Shown here one piece after another: positions 7,100-14,199 of a DNA stretch of 61,661 bases. Source of the DNA: an uncultured Blautia sp. (lineage in GTDB: Bacteria; Bacillota; Clostridia; Lachnospirales; Lachnospiraceae); assembly GCA_900542045.1 (NCBI GenBank), contig UQMI01000017.1:1-61661 (forward strand), in the 5' to 3' direction. A program made the position numbers and the translations under genes. Every line of letters starts with the position of its first letter. Positions within the stretch are counted from its first letter, which is position 1. Under the pieces are notes generated by a model. The model made no database searches, was not told the DNA's origin, and was given only the letters and a program-made list of their open reading frames with translations.

Positions 7100-8356
7100 C
7101 TATTCGGTATCAGGTGCTACCTTCTGATATGGATACCGGACTCCATCACGGATCAGAAATACCTGGTCGCTGCTGCCTACTGTTTCAATATAGCGTTTCA
7201 CAATGACATCCACAAATTTTTCATCCAGTTCAATGGCATAGCAGATCCGGTGAGTCTGTTCACATGCAATAAGCGTGGAGCCGGAGCCGCAAAATGGCTC
7301 CAGAACAATGCAGTTGCTCATACTGGAATTCTGCATCGGATATGCCATCAGCGCCACAGGTTTCATGGTGGGATGTTCTTTCGAGGACTTCGGCCTATCA
7401 TACTCCCAGATGGTAGTCTGCTTCCTGTCGGAATACCACTGGTGTTTGCCACCCACTTTCCAACCAAATAGGCAAGGCTCATGCTGCCACTGATAAGGAG
7501 AGCGTCCAAGTACCAGGGCATTCTTCTTCCAGATACAGCAGCCAGAAAGATAAAAGCCTGCATCGTGAAATGCCTGTCGGAAGATCATCCCTTTGGAATC
7601 CGCATGGAATACATAAATGGACGCATCGCTTTCCATGTTCTGCTCCATGTTGGTAAAAGCCGCAAAGAGGAATTTATAGAAATCCTCATCCGGCATGTTA
7701 TCATTCTTGATCTTTCCCGCTGTTTCTTCCACATTCACATTGTAGGGAGGATCAGTGACCACGAGATTTGCTTTCTGCCCATCCATCAGCACAGTATAGG
7801 TTTCCGGCAAAATGGCATCGCCACATACTAGACGGTGTCTTCCCAGAAGCCATAAGTCTCCGCTCTTTGACAGAGTCGGCTTTTTCAGTTCTTCCTCCAC
7901 ATCGAAGTCATCTTCCTTGATCTCTTTGTTATGGACTTTAGAAAAAAGCTGGTCAATCTCCGCCGGTTCAAAACCAGTCAGGTCCGTATTGAAATCCTGG
8001 CTTTGCAGATCCACGATCAAATCCGCCAGAAGCTGCTCGTTCCATGCGCCTGTGATTTTATTGAGTGCGATATTTAAGGCTTTTACTTTTGCCTCATCCT
8101 CAATATGTACCACCACGCACTGAACTTCTGTGTATCCCAGGTCTTTCAACACTGTCAGTCTCTGATGACCACCGATAACGGTCATATCATAGTTGACAAT
8201 AATCGGTTCCACATATCCAAACTCCTGGATGGACTTTTTAATCTTCTCATATTCCTTATCCCCAGCTTTCAGCTTTTTCCTGGGATTATAAGCTGCCGGA
8301 CAGAGTTCCCCGATAAGAATTGTCCTCCACTCCATCGCAGTTTTTCTCTCACTCAT
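7100..8356 (-). CDS. ParB-like domain fused to DNA methyltransferase
   Basis: A 418-residue fusion. Residues about 10-100 form a ParB/sulfiredoxin-like nuclease domain with the GGHQRL motif (62-67). The rest is an N4/N6 DNA methyltransferase with DPPYN at 202-206 and the SAM-binding motif FCGSGSTL at 355-362, an order that fits the beta class. Such fusions are common in phages, where they probably modify phage DNA against host restriction. The start overlaps the stop of the upstream HTH gene by 8 nt and has AAAGGAGGAGAGCC. No restriction nuclease gene is adjacent. Confidence 0.9.
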   Translation of the reverse strand: MSERKTAMEWRTILIGELCPAAYNPRKKLKAGDKEYEKIKKSIQEFGYVEPIIVNYDMTVIGGHQRLTVLKDLGYTEVQCVVVHIEDEAKVKALNIALNKITGAWNEQLLADLIVDLQSQDFNTDLTGFEPAEIDQLFSKVHNKEIKEDDFDVEEELKKPTLSKSGDLWLLGRHRLVCGDAILPETYTVLMDGQKANLVVTDPPYNVNVEETAGKIKNDNMPDEDFYKFLFAAFTNMEQNMESDASIYVFHADSKGMIFRQAFHDAGFYLSGCCIWKKNALVLGRSPYQWQHEPCLFGWKVGGKHQWYSDRKQTTIWEYDRPKSSKEHPTMKPVALMAYPMQNSSMSNCIVLEPFCGSGSTLIACEQTHRICYAIELDEKFVDVIVKRYIETVGSSDQVFLIRDGVRYPYQKVAPDTE

Positions 8357-8828
8357 GGCTCTCCTCCTTTTTGGCCGGGTTTACATATGGCTCCCGCCCA
8401 TCTTCTTCTCTCCAAAATCGATCCCGGATATAGCAAGGATGGGAGCAGTATTTTCGATTCTTATTGCCATAGGAAATAAACGACTTTCCGCAGTAAGCAC
8501 ATGTCATATGATAGGTGGCTTCTGCTTTATGGTTTCCTGCTTCCGGATGCGCCGCCCACCATGCCCGCCTGCATCTGTCTGAGCAGAATTTTCTCGGCCT
8601 CCCGGTTCGTGTCTGTGTAATTGGCTTTCCACAACACCAACAGACTTTCCCTAGAGCCATCTGCTCCTGGATATTAACTGTAATCTCGCTGGCATATCCA
8701 TCCAGCCCTTTGCTTTTGCAATAATTCCGGACGATGTCACGGGAGAGACCCACAATCGTGCCAATGCTCCGGTAGCCAACGCCTTGTTTACGCAGATTTT
8801 CAATCTGCTCTGCTTGGAATTCTGTCAT
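8349..8828 (-). CDS. Sigma-like HTH protein with two zinc fingers
   Basis: The protein of 159 residues starts MTEFQAEQIENLRKQGVG; I chose this ATG because GGAAAGGAAGG lies directly upstream. Residues 1-45 form a helix-turn-helix (YRSIGTIVGLSRDIVRNYCK) of the sigma-70 region 4 type. Two cysteine clusters follow (CWCCGKPI with KFCSDRCRRAWW, and CAYCGKSF with KYCSHPCYIR). It probably binds DNA in the phage packaging region. It is coupled to the methyltransferase gene. Confidence 0.75.
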   Translation of the reverse strand: MTEFQAEQIENLRKQGVGYRSIGTIVGLSRDIVRNYCKSKGLDGYASEITVNIQEQMALGKVCWCCGKPITQTRTGRPRKFCSDRCRRAWWAAHPEAGNHKAEATYHMTCAYCGKSFISYGNKNRKYCSHPCYIRDRFWREEDGREPYVNPAKKEESHE

Positions 8829-8854
8829 CCCATCCTTCCTTTCCGCATAAAAGT

Positions 8855-8900
8855 GCATCAAAAAAAAGACCGCAAAACAGCCCGTTTTCCCGCTGTTTTA
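8855..8900 (-). terminator. Terminator upstream of the HTH/methyltransferase unit
   Basis: Arms AAAACAGC (8874-8881) and GCTGTTTT (8892-8899), followed on the minus strand by GCGGTC and an eight-T run. It would end transcripts from the HNH gene. The sequence GCATCAAAAAAAAGACC (8855-8871) repeats that at 2240-2255. Confidence 0.75.
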
Positions 8901-9115
8901 CAGCCTTTCTTTCAAACAATCCGGCAAAAGTTCAGTGGATTTCCTGAGCAGAAAATCCCCATTTTCACAGGCTTTTGCCAATTCTCTTTTTATTTTTCAG
9001 TTCCAAAACCGCCATCCTGGGTATCCCCCCTTTTTAATTCTGCGAAAATTCACGTTTGAGGGGGCGGCGGTCTTTGGGGGCAAAAGCTGTAGAGATAGAT
9101 AACCCCCAGGGGGTG
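8862..9115. other. Non-coding stretch after the HNH gene with nested hairpins
   Basis: About 250 nt without a gene. Besides the terminator it has a nested inverted repeat: GGCAAAAG (8923-8930) pairs with CTTTTGCC (8972-8979), and GGATTT (8937-8942) pairs with AAATCC (8953-8958). Further right there are G-rich and C-rich tracts, including an ACCCCC/GGGGGT dyad at 9102-9114. In cos-type phages the cohesive-end site often lies beside the HNH gene, so this stretch is a candidate; that is inference. Confidence 0.4.
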
Positions 9116-9475
9116 TCAGTATCTGTACTCTGGACAGCTATCCTCCCTCCGTGTTTTCCGGTCATGGCACGGTTTACAAAGAGGCTGCATATTTTCCACA
9201 TCCCAGAACAGCTTCGGATCGCCTCGATGTGGTTTAATATGATCCACAACGGTTGCTCTCACATACTTTCCTTCCTTCTGGCATCTCACACAAAGCGGAT
9301 GTGCTTTCAGATAGTTCCGACTGAACTTCTGCCACCTGCTGCCATAGCCTCGCTTCCCTGCCGACCGGGTTTCCTCTGGATGCAGCTTCTTGTGCGTTTC
9401 ACAATACTTCTGTCCGTAAGAAACCAGTTCCGGGCATCCCGGATGTCTGCATGGTGTCTTAGGTCTTCTTGGCAT
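9116..9475 (-). CDS. Phage HNH endonuclease
   Basis: A 119-residue HNH nuclease of the kind that assists terminase in genome packaging. The C-terminal half has the fold signature CVRCQKEGK, VVDHIKPHRGD (the catalytic His in DHI) and NMQPLCKPCHDRKT, with four zinc-binding cysteines. An N-terminal CRHPGCPELV...YCETHKK cluster forms a further zinc site. HNH genes usually lie directly upstream of terS; here a 6.6-kb cassette separates them. It overlaps the preceding small gene by 17 nt. Confidence 0.9.
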   Translation of the reverse strand: MPRRPKTPCRHPGCPELVSYGQKYCETHKKLHPEETRSAGKRGYGSRWQKFSRNYLKAHPLCVRCQKEGKYVRATVVDHIKPHRGDPKLFWDVENMQPLCKPCHDRKTRREDSCPEYRY

Positions 9476-9656
9476 ACGCTCTGCTCCTTTCCATCTGCTT
9501 TCCTGGAGTCAGCAGCTTTTGTAATCCCTTCAGCGCTCCTGCTGTATCTCCTGCCAGGAGCTGCCCCTTCACAGTACGATACTGCTGTACGGTCAACTTA
9601 CCCTTATTGTATTTCAAATCGGCAAAAGCTTTCTTCTGTTCCCTTGTTAAAACCAT
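9459..9656 (-). CDS. Small phage protein, 65 aa
   Basis: Starts MVLTREQKKAFADLKYNKGK; AAGGGAGTCGGAAAAG precedes the ATG at 9656. It is basic and helical (VQQYRTVKGQLLAGDTAGALKGLQKLL). Genes like this often precede phage HNH genes, but the function is unknown. The overlap with the HNH gene suggests coupled translation. Confidence 0.65.
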   Translation of the reverse strand: MVLTREQKKAFADLKYNKGKLTVQQYRTVKGQLLAGDTAGALKGLQKLLTPGKQMERSRAYAKKT

Positions 9657-9767
9657 CTTTTCCGACTCCCTTCTACACATGATTATCCATAAACTTTTTC
9701 TACATTTCTCTTGCTATTTCTTAGATTCAGAGCGATATATATGCTAAAACACAATGGAGGTGACGAA

Positions 9768-10178
9768 ATGAACTCTACACGATTTTCTTCTCCGACTAAG
9801 GAAGCCAAATACCATATCCGGAACTTTCTGGCAGAGAATAAGGACACTCCTCAAAGTTGTTCTGATATCATTCAGTTTGTACACAGCCAAAATAAAGTTC
9901 TGAGTCGTCCTATAATATCTGGTGCGCTTTACAACATGTGTAGCAATGGAGAGCTTACTAAACCTTGCCGTGGAATATATCAGATTAACAATGCTGCTCC
10001 ACACTTAGTTTCTGAACCAGAATCTTTAGCTACCCTCTTGCAAAAAGCACTTACTAGTATTAATTCCTTCAGCATTAAAATCTCGGATATTGATGATCCA
10101 GATGCCTTCCTGCATAACCGCCAGATCTTAATTGAAACCCAAAAGTTCCTTTCTGAACAAATAGCAAAGCTGAAATAG
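9768..10178 (+). CDS. Small winged-helix-like protein, 136 aa
   Basis: Starts MNSTRFSSPTKEAKYHIRNF with AATGGAGGTGACGAA as ribosome binding site. Residues about 10-75 fit a winged helix (SCSDIIQFVHSQNKVLSRPIISGALYNMCSNGELTKPCRGIYQI), while the tail is helical. It is the first plus-strand gene in the otherwise minus-strand phage block and is more AT-rich than its left neighbours. It may regulate the cargo island or a phage promoter. No close family is recognised. Confidence 0.65.
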   Translation: MNSTRFSSPTKEAKYHIRNFLAENKDTPQSCSDIIQFVHSQNKVLSRPIISGALYNMCSNGELTKPCRGIYQINNAAPHLVSEPESLATLLQKALTSINSFSIKISDIDDPDAFLHNRQILIETQKFLSEQIAKLK

Positions 10179-10225
10179 AATCTGCTATTTCTATGTACGG
10201 ATGCGTGAAAGGATAGCAAAGCCGC

Positions 10226-10259
10226 ATCCGGCCAACGAAAAAGGACCGGGAACAAATGC
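10226..10259 (-). terminator. Hairpin terminator after the 136-aa gene
   Basis: Arms built on AGGACC and GGTCCT with inner GG/CC pairs around an A/T-rich loop; TTTTT follows on the minus strand. It would stop minus-strand transcripts coming from the MazF side, and may also act on the plus-strand gene ending at 10178. Confidence 0.6.
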
Positions 10260-10317
10260 TCCTGGTCCTCTATCCACTCTTGGCAAGTATAATGATAGCA
10301 CAAAAGAATTTCCATGT

Positions 10318-10370
10318 CAGTGTACACTTAGTTTCCTTTTAGTTACCAGTTAGTTTCCACTTAGTTTACC
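10318..10370. repeat. Four 11-bp tandem repeats next to a TGTACA palindrome
   Basis: Four repeats in phase at 10326-10336, 10337-10347, 10348-10358 and 10359-10369 (ACTTAGTTTCC, TTTTAGTTACC, AGTTAGTTTCC, ACTTAGTTTAC). The period equals one DNA turn. The perfect palindrome AGTGTACACT (10319-10328) overlaps the first copy and shares its core with the two cassette operators. No gene covers the repeats. Confidence 0.75.
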
Positions 10371-10502
10371 CCTTTGGCAAAACTAACCCTGCCTAGATTC
10401 CCCTGACATTTTCTATATAAAATGTCCCAACTGGATTAGATGAATTTCGCTATATGTTTATTTAGTATTTAGAGAAAAAAGGTAGAATTGGTTATGTTGC
10501 TA

Positions 10503-10511
10503 TGGTATAAT
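10503..10511 (+). promoter_or_regulatory. Extended -10 promoter for the cargo genes
   Basis: TGGTATAAT at 10503-10511 fits an extended -10 element (TGnTATAAT), about 35 nt before the VOC gene start. No convincing -35 is seen. The preceding 350 nt hold only the terminator and the tandem repeats. Confidence 0.5.
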
Positions 10512-10545
10512 CAGACACAAAACATTAACATGCGTGGAGGTAAAA

Positions 10546-10947
10546 ATGAAGCTTGATGGTATTGGATTATTTGTCAACGACATGCCGACTATGGTACGTT
10601 TTTATAGAGATGTACTAGGGTTTGAGATTACAGAAGGAGAAAATGCAGTAAATGTTTATCTAATCAAAAATGGAACTCTGTTTATGCTGTATGAACGAAA
10701 GAATTTTGAAAAAATGACAAACAGAAAGTACGAGTATTTAAATGGGTTCAATGGCCATTTTGAAATTGCATTATATGTTGACACATTTGCAGAGGTCGAT
10801 AAAGAATATGCCAAAGCTGTTGCTAAAGGGGCGCAGTCGGTGTTAGAGCCTACAATGGAGCCCTGGGGACAACGAACCTGCTATATTGCTGATCCTGAAG
10901 GAAATCTAATCGAAATTGGCTCTTTTAACAAGCCATTTAACCGTTAA
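10546..10947 (+). CDS. VOC family (glyoxalase/bleomycin-resistance fold) protein
   Basis: A 133-residue single-chain VOC protein starting MKLDGIGLFVNDMPTMVRFYRDVLGF, with ATG at 10546 after GTGGAGGTAAAA. The two beta-alpha-beta-beta-beta halves are visible, as are the typical end motifs HFEIALYVD and IADPEGNLIEIGSF, whose His and Glu are likely metal ligands. Members detoxify or bind small electrophiles or drugs; the substrate cannot be told. It starts the plus-strand cargo island. Confidence 0.85.
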   Translation: MKLDGIGLFVNDMPTMVRFYRDVLGFEITEGENAVNVYLIKNGTLFMLYERKNFEKMTNRKYEYLNGFNGHFEIALYVDTFAEVDKEYAKAVAKGAQSVLEPTMEPWGQRTCYIADPEGNLIEIGSFNKPFNR

Positions 10948-11121
10948 ATCCTACGATGCTGTATCAAAAGGATTCCAACACAAAGAATATGGAAAACAAC
11001 TATTACTTTGAGGAATGCGGCATATCCGGAAACAAAATAATAGACCTGTTATATTGCATGTGGCTGAATGGAATAAAGATACGCTAAATTGCAAATTGGA
11101 AATTAAAGAGGTTGAAAAATT

Positions 11122-11292
11122 ATGGAAAAAGATAAAATCAGATTTATTTGTTTTTTACTTGCTTCAATATGTTTCTTTATAGTGTCAATAATGAATTTCA
11201 TGGATAAGAATACTGCCCCAGCTGTAACATTTTTATTATTAGGTATTTCGTTTTTACTTTTATCAACTACACATTTAAAAAATGATAAATAA
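11122..11292 (+). CDS. Small two-helix membrane protein, 56 aa
   Basis: Starts MEKDKIRFICFLLASICF with AAAGAGGTT upstream. Two hydrophobic segments (about residues 7-25 and 33-50) are joined by a short polar turn NFMDKNTAPA. No family is recognised. It lies between the VOC and acetyltransferase genes in the cargo island. The preceding 170 nt contain no convincing gene. Confidence 0.55.
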   Translation: MEKDKIRFICFLLASICFFIVSIMNFMDKNTAPAVTFLLLGISFLLLSTTHLKNDK

Positions 11293-11408
11293 GTACAACG
11301 CCTAATTTATGGAGACAAAAATGGATGCACAAGCTTTTTGTAATGTAATATGGCAATATAATCAGAATACCATTTTTATTCAAGTAATACATAATTTAAG
11401 GTGGGACT

Positions 11409-11882
11409 ATGGATTATATAATACGAGAAATGAAAAAAGAAGAATACTGCCTTCTAAGCAATTTTTTATATGAGGCAATTTATATCCCGGATGGCATTGA
11501 TCCACCGCCTAAATCAATCATAAATTCTCCTGAATTACAGGAATATATTTTTGAATTTGGAAAAAGAAAACACGACAAGGCTCTGGTTGCAGAGACTCAG
11601 GGAAAAATTGTTGGAGCAATCTGGGTACGAATCATGAATGACTATGGGCATATTGACAATGACACTCCATCCCTTGCCATGTCAGTATCCAAAGAATGCC
11701 GTGGTTTAGGAATCGGATCTTCACTATTAAAGCAACTATTATCTGCTCTAAAATCAGCCGGTTACTCAAAAATATCTTTGTCTGTTCAGAAAAATAATTA
11801 TGCGGTAAAAATGTATAAGCAGCTAGGGTTCACTGTGGTTGATGAGAATAGCGAAGAATACATTATGGTTGTAAATCTATAA
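11409..11882 (+). CDS. GNAT family N-acetyltransferase
   Basis: A 157-residue GCN5-related acetyltransferase that moves acetyl from acetyl-CoA to an amine. The acetyl-CoA loop is seen in SVSKECRGLGIGSSLLKQLL (R/Q-x-x-G-x-G/A form), and NNYAVKMYKQLGF forms the usual C-terminal motif. AAGGTGGGACT precedes the ATG. The substrate is unknown. It sits in the AT-rich cargo island and ends 26 nt before the DJ-1/PfpI gene, so the two are probably co-transcribed. Confidence 0.85.
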   Translation: MDYIIREMKKEEYCLLSNFLYEAIYIPDGIDPPPKSIINSPELQEYIFEFGKRKHDKALVAETQGKIVGAIWVRIMNDYGHIDNDTPSLAMSVSKECRGLGIGSSLLKQLLSALKSAGYSKISLSVQKNNYAVKMYKQLGFTVVDENSEEYIMVVNL

Positions 11883-11907
11883 TTAAATTTGTAAAGGAGA
11901 AAAAAGG

Positions 11908-12507
11908 ATGAAAAAAACAATTTTATTTGTCGTATTACAGCAATATGCAGATTGGGAGGCGGCATATATTTCTTCTGCAATAACTATGTTAGGGGAAGGA
12001 CAGTATGAAATTAAAACAGTTTCCTTATCCAAAGACTACGTACAGTCAATAGGCGGTTTTAAAATAATGCCCGATTACGACATTACATCTGTCCCTAATG
12101 ATTATGAAGCCCTGATTCTGATTGGAGGAATGGCATGGAGAACGGAAAGCGCGCAACAAGTCAAAGTGCTTGTTGAAGATTGCCGCAAAAAAGATAAGGT
12201 ATTAGCCGGTATCTGTGATGCTTCTGCCTTTTTAGGCACAATGGGTGCTTTAAATGAGGCCCTCCATACAAGCAACGACTTAAACGACTTAAAACAATGG
12301 GCAGGTGCTACTTACACTGGAGAGCAGAAATATATTGCCAAGCAGGCAGTCAGTGACAAGAATGTTATAACAGCAAACGGAACAGCACCGATGGAGTTTG
12401 CAAAAGAAATTCTTCTGGCCTTAAATGTGGCAACAGAAGAAAAAATATTAGACTGGTATAATTTCCACAAATTAGGATTGTATACTGCTCCTATGCCTAA
12501 AATGTAA
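11908..12507 (+). CDS. DJ-1/PfpI family protein (type 1 glutamine amidotransferase-like)
   Basis: A 199-residue protein with the DJ-1/PfpI fold. The nucleophile elbow GICDASAFLG (Cys about residue 108) and the conserved segment YEALILIGGMAW are visible. Family members are glyoxalases, deglycases or amidases; the reaction here is not known. GTAAAGGAGAAAAAAGG precedes the start. It lies between GNAT and metallo-beta-lactamase genes, a set that could serve detoxification. Confidence 0.85.
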   Translation: MKKTILFVVLQQYADWEAAYISSAITMLGEGQYEIKTVSLSKDYVQSIGGFKIMPDYDITSVPNDYEALILIGGMAWRTESAQQVKVLVEDCRKKDKVLAGICDASAFLGTMGALNEALHTSNDLNDLKQWAGATYTGEQKYIAKQAVSDKNVITANGTAPMEFAKEILLALNVATEEKILDWYNFHKLGLYTAPMPKM

Positions 12508-12539
12508 GAGCAGAACATATTTCAATATGAGGATAACGT

Positions 12540-13262
12540 ATGAAGATTTATAATGTTGGCAGTAGAATCATGAATACCTATATCTATCCTATTGAGTCAG
12601 GCTATGTCATGATTGACACCGGTTATGAACACAGTTTTAAAAATGTAAGAAAAAGATGCAGGAAACAAGGAATTCAAATGTCTGAAATCAAGTATGTATT
12701 CTTGACTCATGCGCACGATGACCATGCAGGTTTTCTGAACGAATTATTATCCCATTTTCCAAATATAAAAGTCATCATAAGTCCAAAAGCGTTACCGACA
12801 CTCCTAAAAGGACAAAATTCTTTTCTTGGTGGATGCAGTAGTTTGTCAGCATTGAATTTTTGTAGAATTATGAAATTATTGGGGAAAGGAAAACATTTGT
12901 TTCCTGCAATTGATGAACGATATTTGGATCAATTCATAAGAATATCGCCTCAAAATATTTCTACAATCGAGAAGGAATTAAAAGGGAAAATTCTATTCAC
13001 ACCAGGGCACACATCCGACTCAATATCCCTCAGAATAGGGAAAATTATATTTTGCGGAGATGCCGCAATGAATGGCTTTCCATCTCAAAGAAGGATAACT
13101 ATATGGATTGAAAATAAATATGATTTTAAAAATTCATGGGATGTTTTACTAGCTGACAAAGCGAATTTCCTTTTTCCTGCGCATGGGAAACCATTCAAAA
13201 AGGACGATTTAGCAAAATATAGGAATTTTATTTCCAGAATAAAACTATATCCGTTAAAATAG
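12540..13262 (+). CDS. MBL-fold metallohydrolase
   Basis: A 240-residue metallo-beta-lactamase-fold hydrolase with the metal motif THAHDDHAG (residues about 56-64), the third histidine in TPGHTSDS, the bridging aspartate in FCGDAAMNG and the last histidine in FPAHGKP. The substrate is unknown; glyoxalase II-like or thioesterase activity is possible. AGGATAACGT lies directly before the ATG. It is the last gene of the plus-strand cargo island and is followed by a shared terminator. Confidence 0.88.
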   Translation: MKIYNVGSRIMNTYIYPIESGYVMIDTGYEHSFKNVRKRCRKQGIQMSEIKYVFLTHAHDDHAGFLNELLSHFPNIKVIISPKALPTLLKGQNSFLGGCSSLSALNFCRIMKLLGKGKHLFPAIDERYLDQFIRISPQNISTIEKELKGKILFTPGHTSDSISLRIGKIIFCGDAAMNGFPSQRRITIWIENKYDFKNSWDVLLADKANFLFPAHGKPFKKDDLAKYRNFISRIKLYPLK

Positions 13263-13289
13263 TTGCTGCTACAGGGCCACTAAAACTTC

Positions 13290-13325
13290 ACAAGGAGCCT
13301 CATCTCATCCGGGACAGGCTCCTTT
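13290..13325. terminator. Shared terminator between convergent genes
   Basis: Arms AAGGAGCC and GGCTCCTT with a roughly 16-nt loop; T-rich on the plus side and A-rich before it, so it serves both the metallohydrolase (plus) and the MazF gene (minus). Confidence 0.75.
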
Positions 13326-13691
13326 TCAGTTATATCTATCCACCGCTCCAATCTGAATCTGGAGTGCGCGAGTTACTTTCGCCATAATCATCTTATCTTC
13401 TATAGTTCCCCGTTTTTCCAATAAACATGTCTTATCCAATGCCTCCACCTGCTCCACCAGAGCCAGACTGTCACGTTCCAGTCCAGAGCCACAGCTTTTT
13501 GGTATCAGCACATGGGTGGGGAGAAACCGTTTCTTATAAATTCTGGAGGTCAGCGGAACAACGGTGATCACCGGGGAGTACTGGTTTGCCTGGTTATTGC
13601 TGACTACCAGGGCAGGACGTATGCCATACTGTTTCCGGCTTTCTGTATTTTTTCCAAAATCCACGTTGTAGATATCACCACGCCTGCACAT
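13326..13691 (-). CDS. MazF/PemK-type endoribonuclease toxin
   Basis: A 121-residue mRNA interferase of the MazF/PemK family. The typical N-terminus MCRRGDIYNVDFG, the PALVVSNNQAN strand, VVPLTSR and SLALVEQVEALDK are present. It should cleave single-stranded mRNA. GGGAGGGCGGCT precedes the ATG. No MazE-like antitoxin gene is found directly upstream; the neighbour is a phage regulator 12 nt away. It ends at the border of the cargo island. Confidence 0.9.
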   Translation of the reverse strand: MCRRGDIYNVDFGKNTESRKQYGIRPALVVSNNQANQYSPVITVVPLTSRIYKKRFLPTHVLIPKSCGSGLERDSLALVEQVEALDKTCLLEKRGTIEDKMIMAKVTRALQIQIGAVDRYN

Positions 13692-13703
13692 AGCCGCCCT
13701 CCC

Positions 13704-14195
13704 CTATTCCAACAGATAGCTTTCCACCTGGCTGTCACGCAATTCATACATCCGATCCAGTTCAGCAATCGCCTTTTTCCGGTACTTCGCCAGAGTCTTT
13801 CTGGAAATATGGTGCTTCTGCATGATTGTTTCCCAGGTCTCCCGCCGGATAACGAGATCGTAAATCACACCCGGAAGACTCCCCGATAACTGGCTGATAG
13901 AGGCTTCAAAAAAGTCCAGTTCTTCCTGCAGTGCTTCATACTGATGGAACAGATATTCATACCACTCCCGGTTGATCCTTTCCTGCCTGTCCCGATAATT
14001 TAATGCGATGTTTGCAGTCTTGTCAGACATTCGGCTGGTTTGTACACGCTCTCCTTCCGGCTGGGTGAAATACATGGAGTGGATCACCTCGTCTTCGGTA
14101 ATCCCTGCAAAATGCCGGAGCTGCATCTCCATAACCTTCAGTTCCAGACGTTTATCGGGATATGTTCTCATCAAATGTTCTATCCTTTCACTCAT
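13704..14195 (-). CDS. Phage late-type regulator (sigma-like/ArpU or DUF1492-like)
   Basis: A 163-residue protein starting MSERIEHLMRTYPDKRLELK; the ATG at 14195 is preceded by TTGGAGGTTAAGCGG. The C-terminus carries a helix-turn-helix resembling sigma region 4 (TWETIMQKHHISRKTLAKYRKKAIAEL). Proteins of this kind sit between replication and packaging genes in phages of Bacillota and switch on late genes. It follows the SNF2 helicase by a few nt and precedes MazF. Confidence 0.75.
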   Translation of the reverse strand: MSERIEHLMRTYPDKRLELKVMEMQLRHFAGITEDEVIHSMYFTQPEGERVQTSRMSDKTANIALNYRDRQERINREWYEYLFHQYEALQEELDFFEASISQLSGSLPGVIYDLVIRRETWETIMQKHHISRKTLAKYRKKAIAELDRMYELRDSQVESYLLE

Positions 14196-14199
14196 CCGC

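Noticed and set aside
10318..10370. Tandem 11-bp repeats as a CRISPR array
   Set aside because: Repeats are too short, have no spacers, and no cas genes are near.
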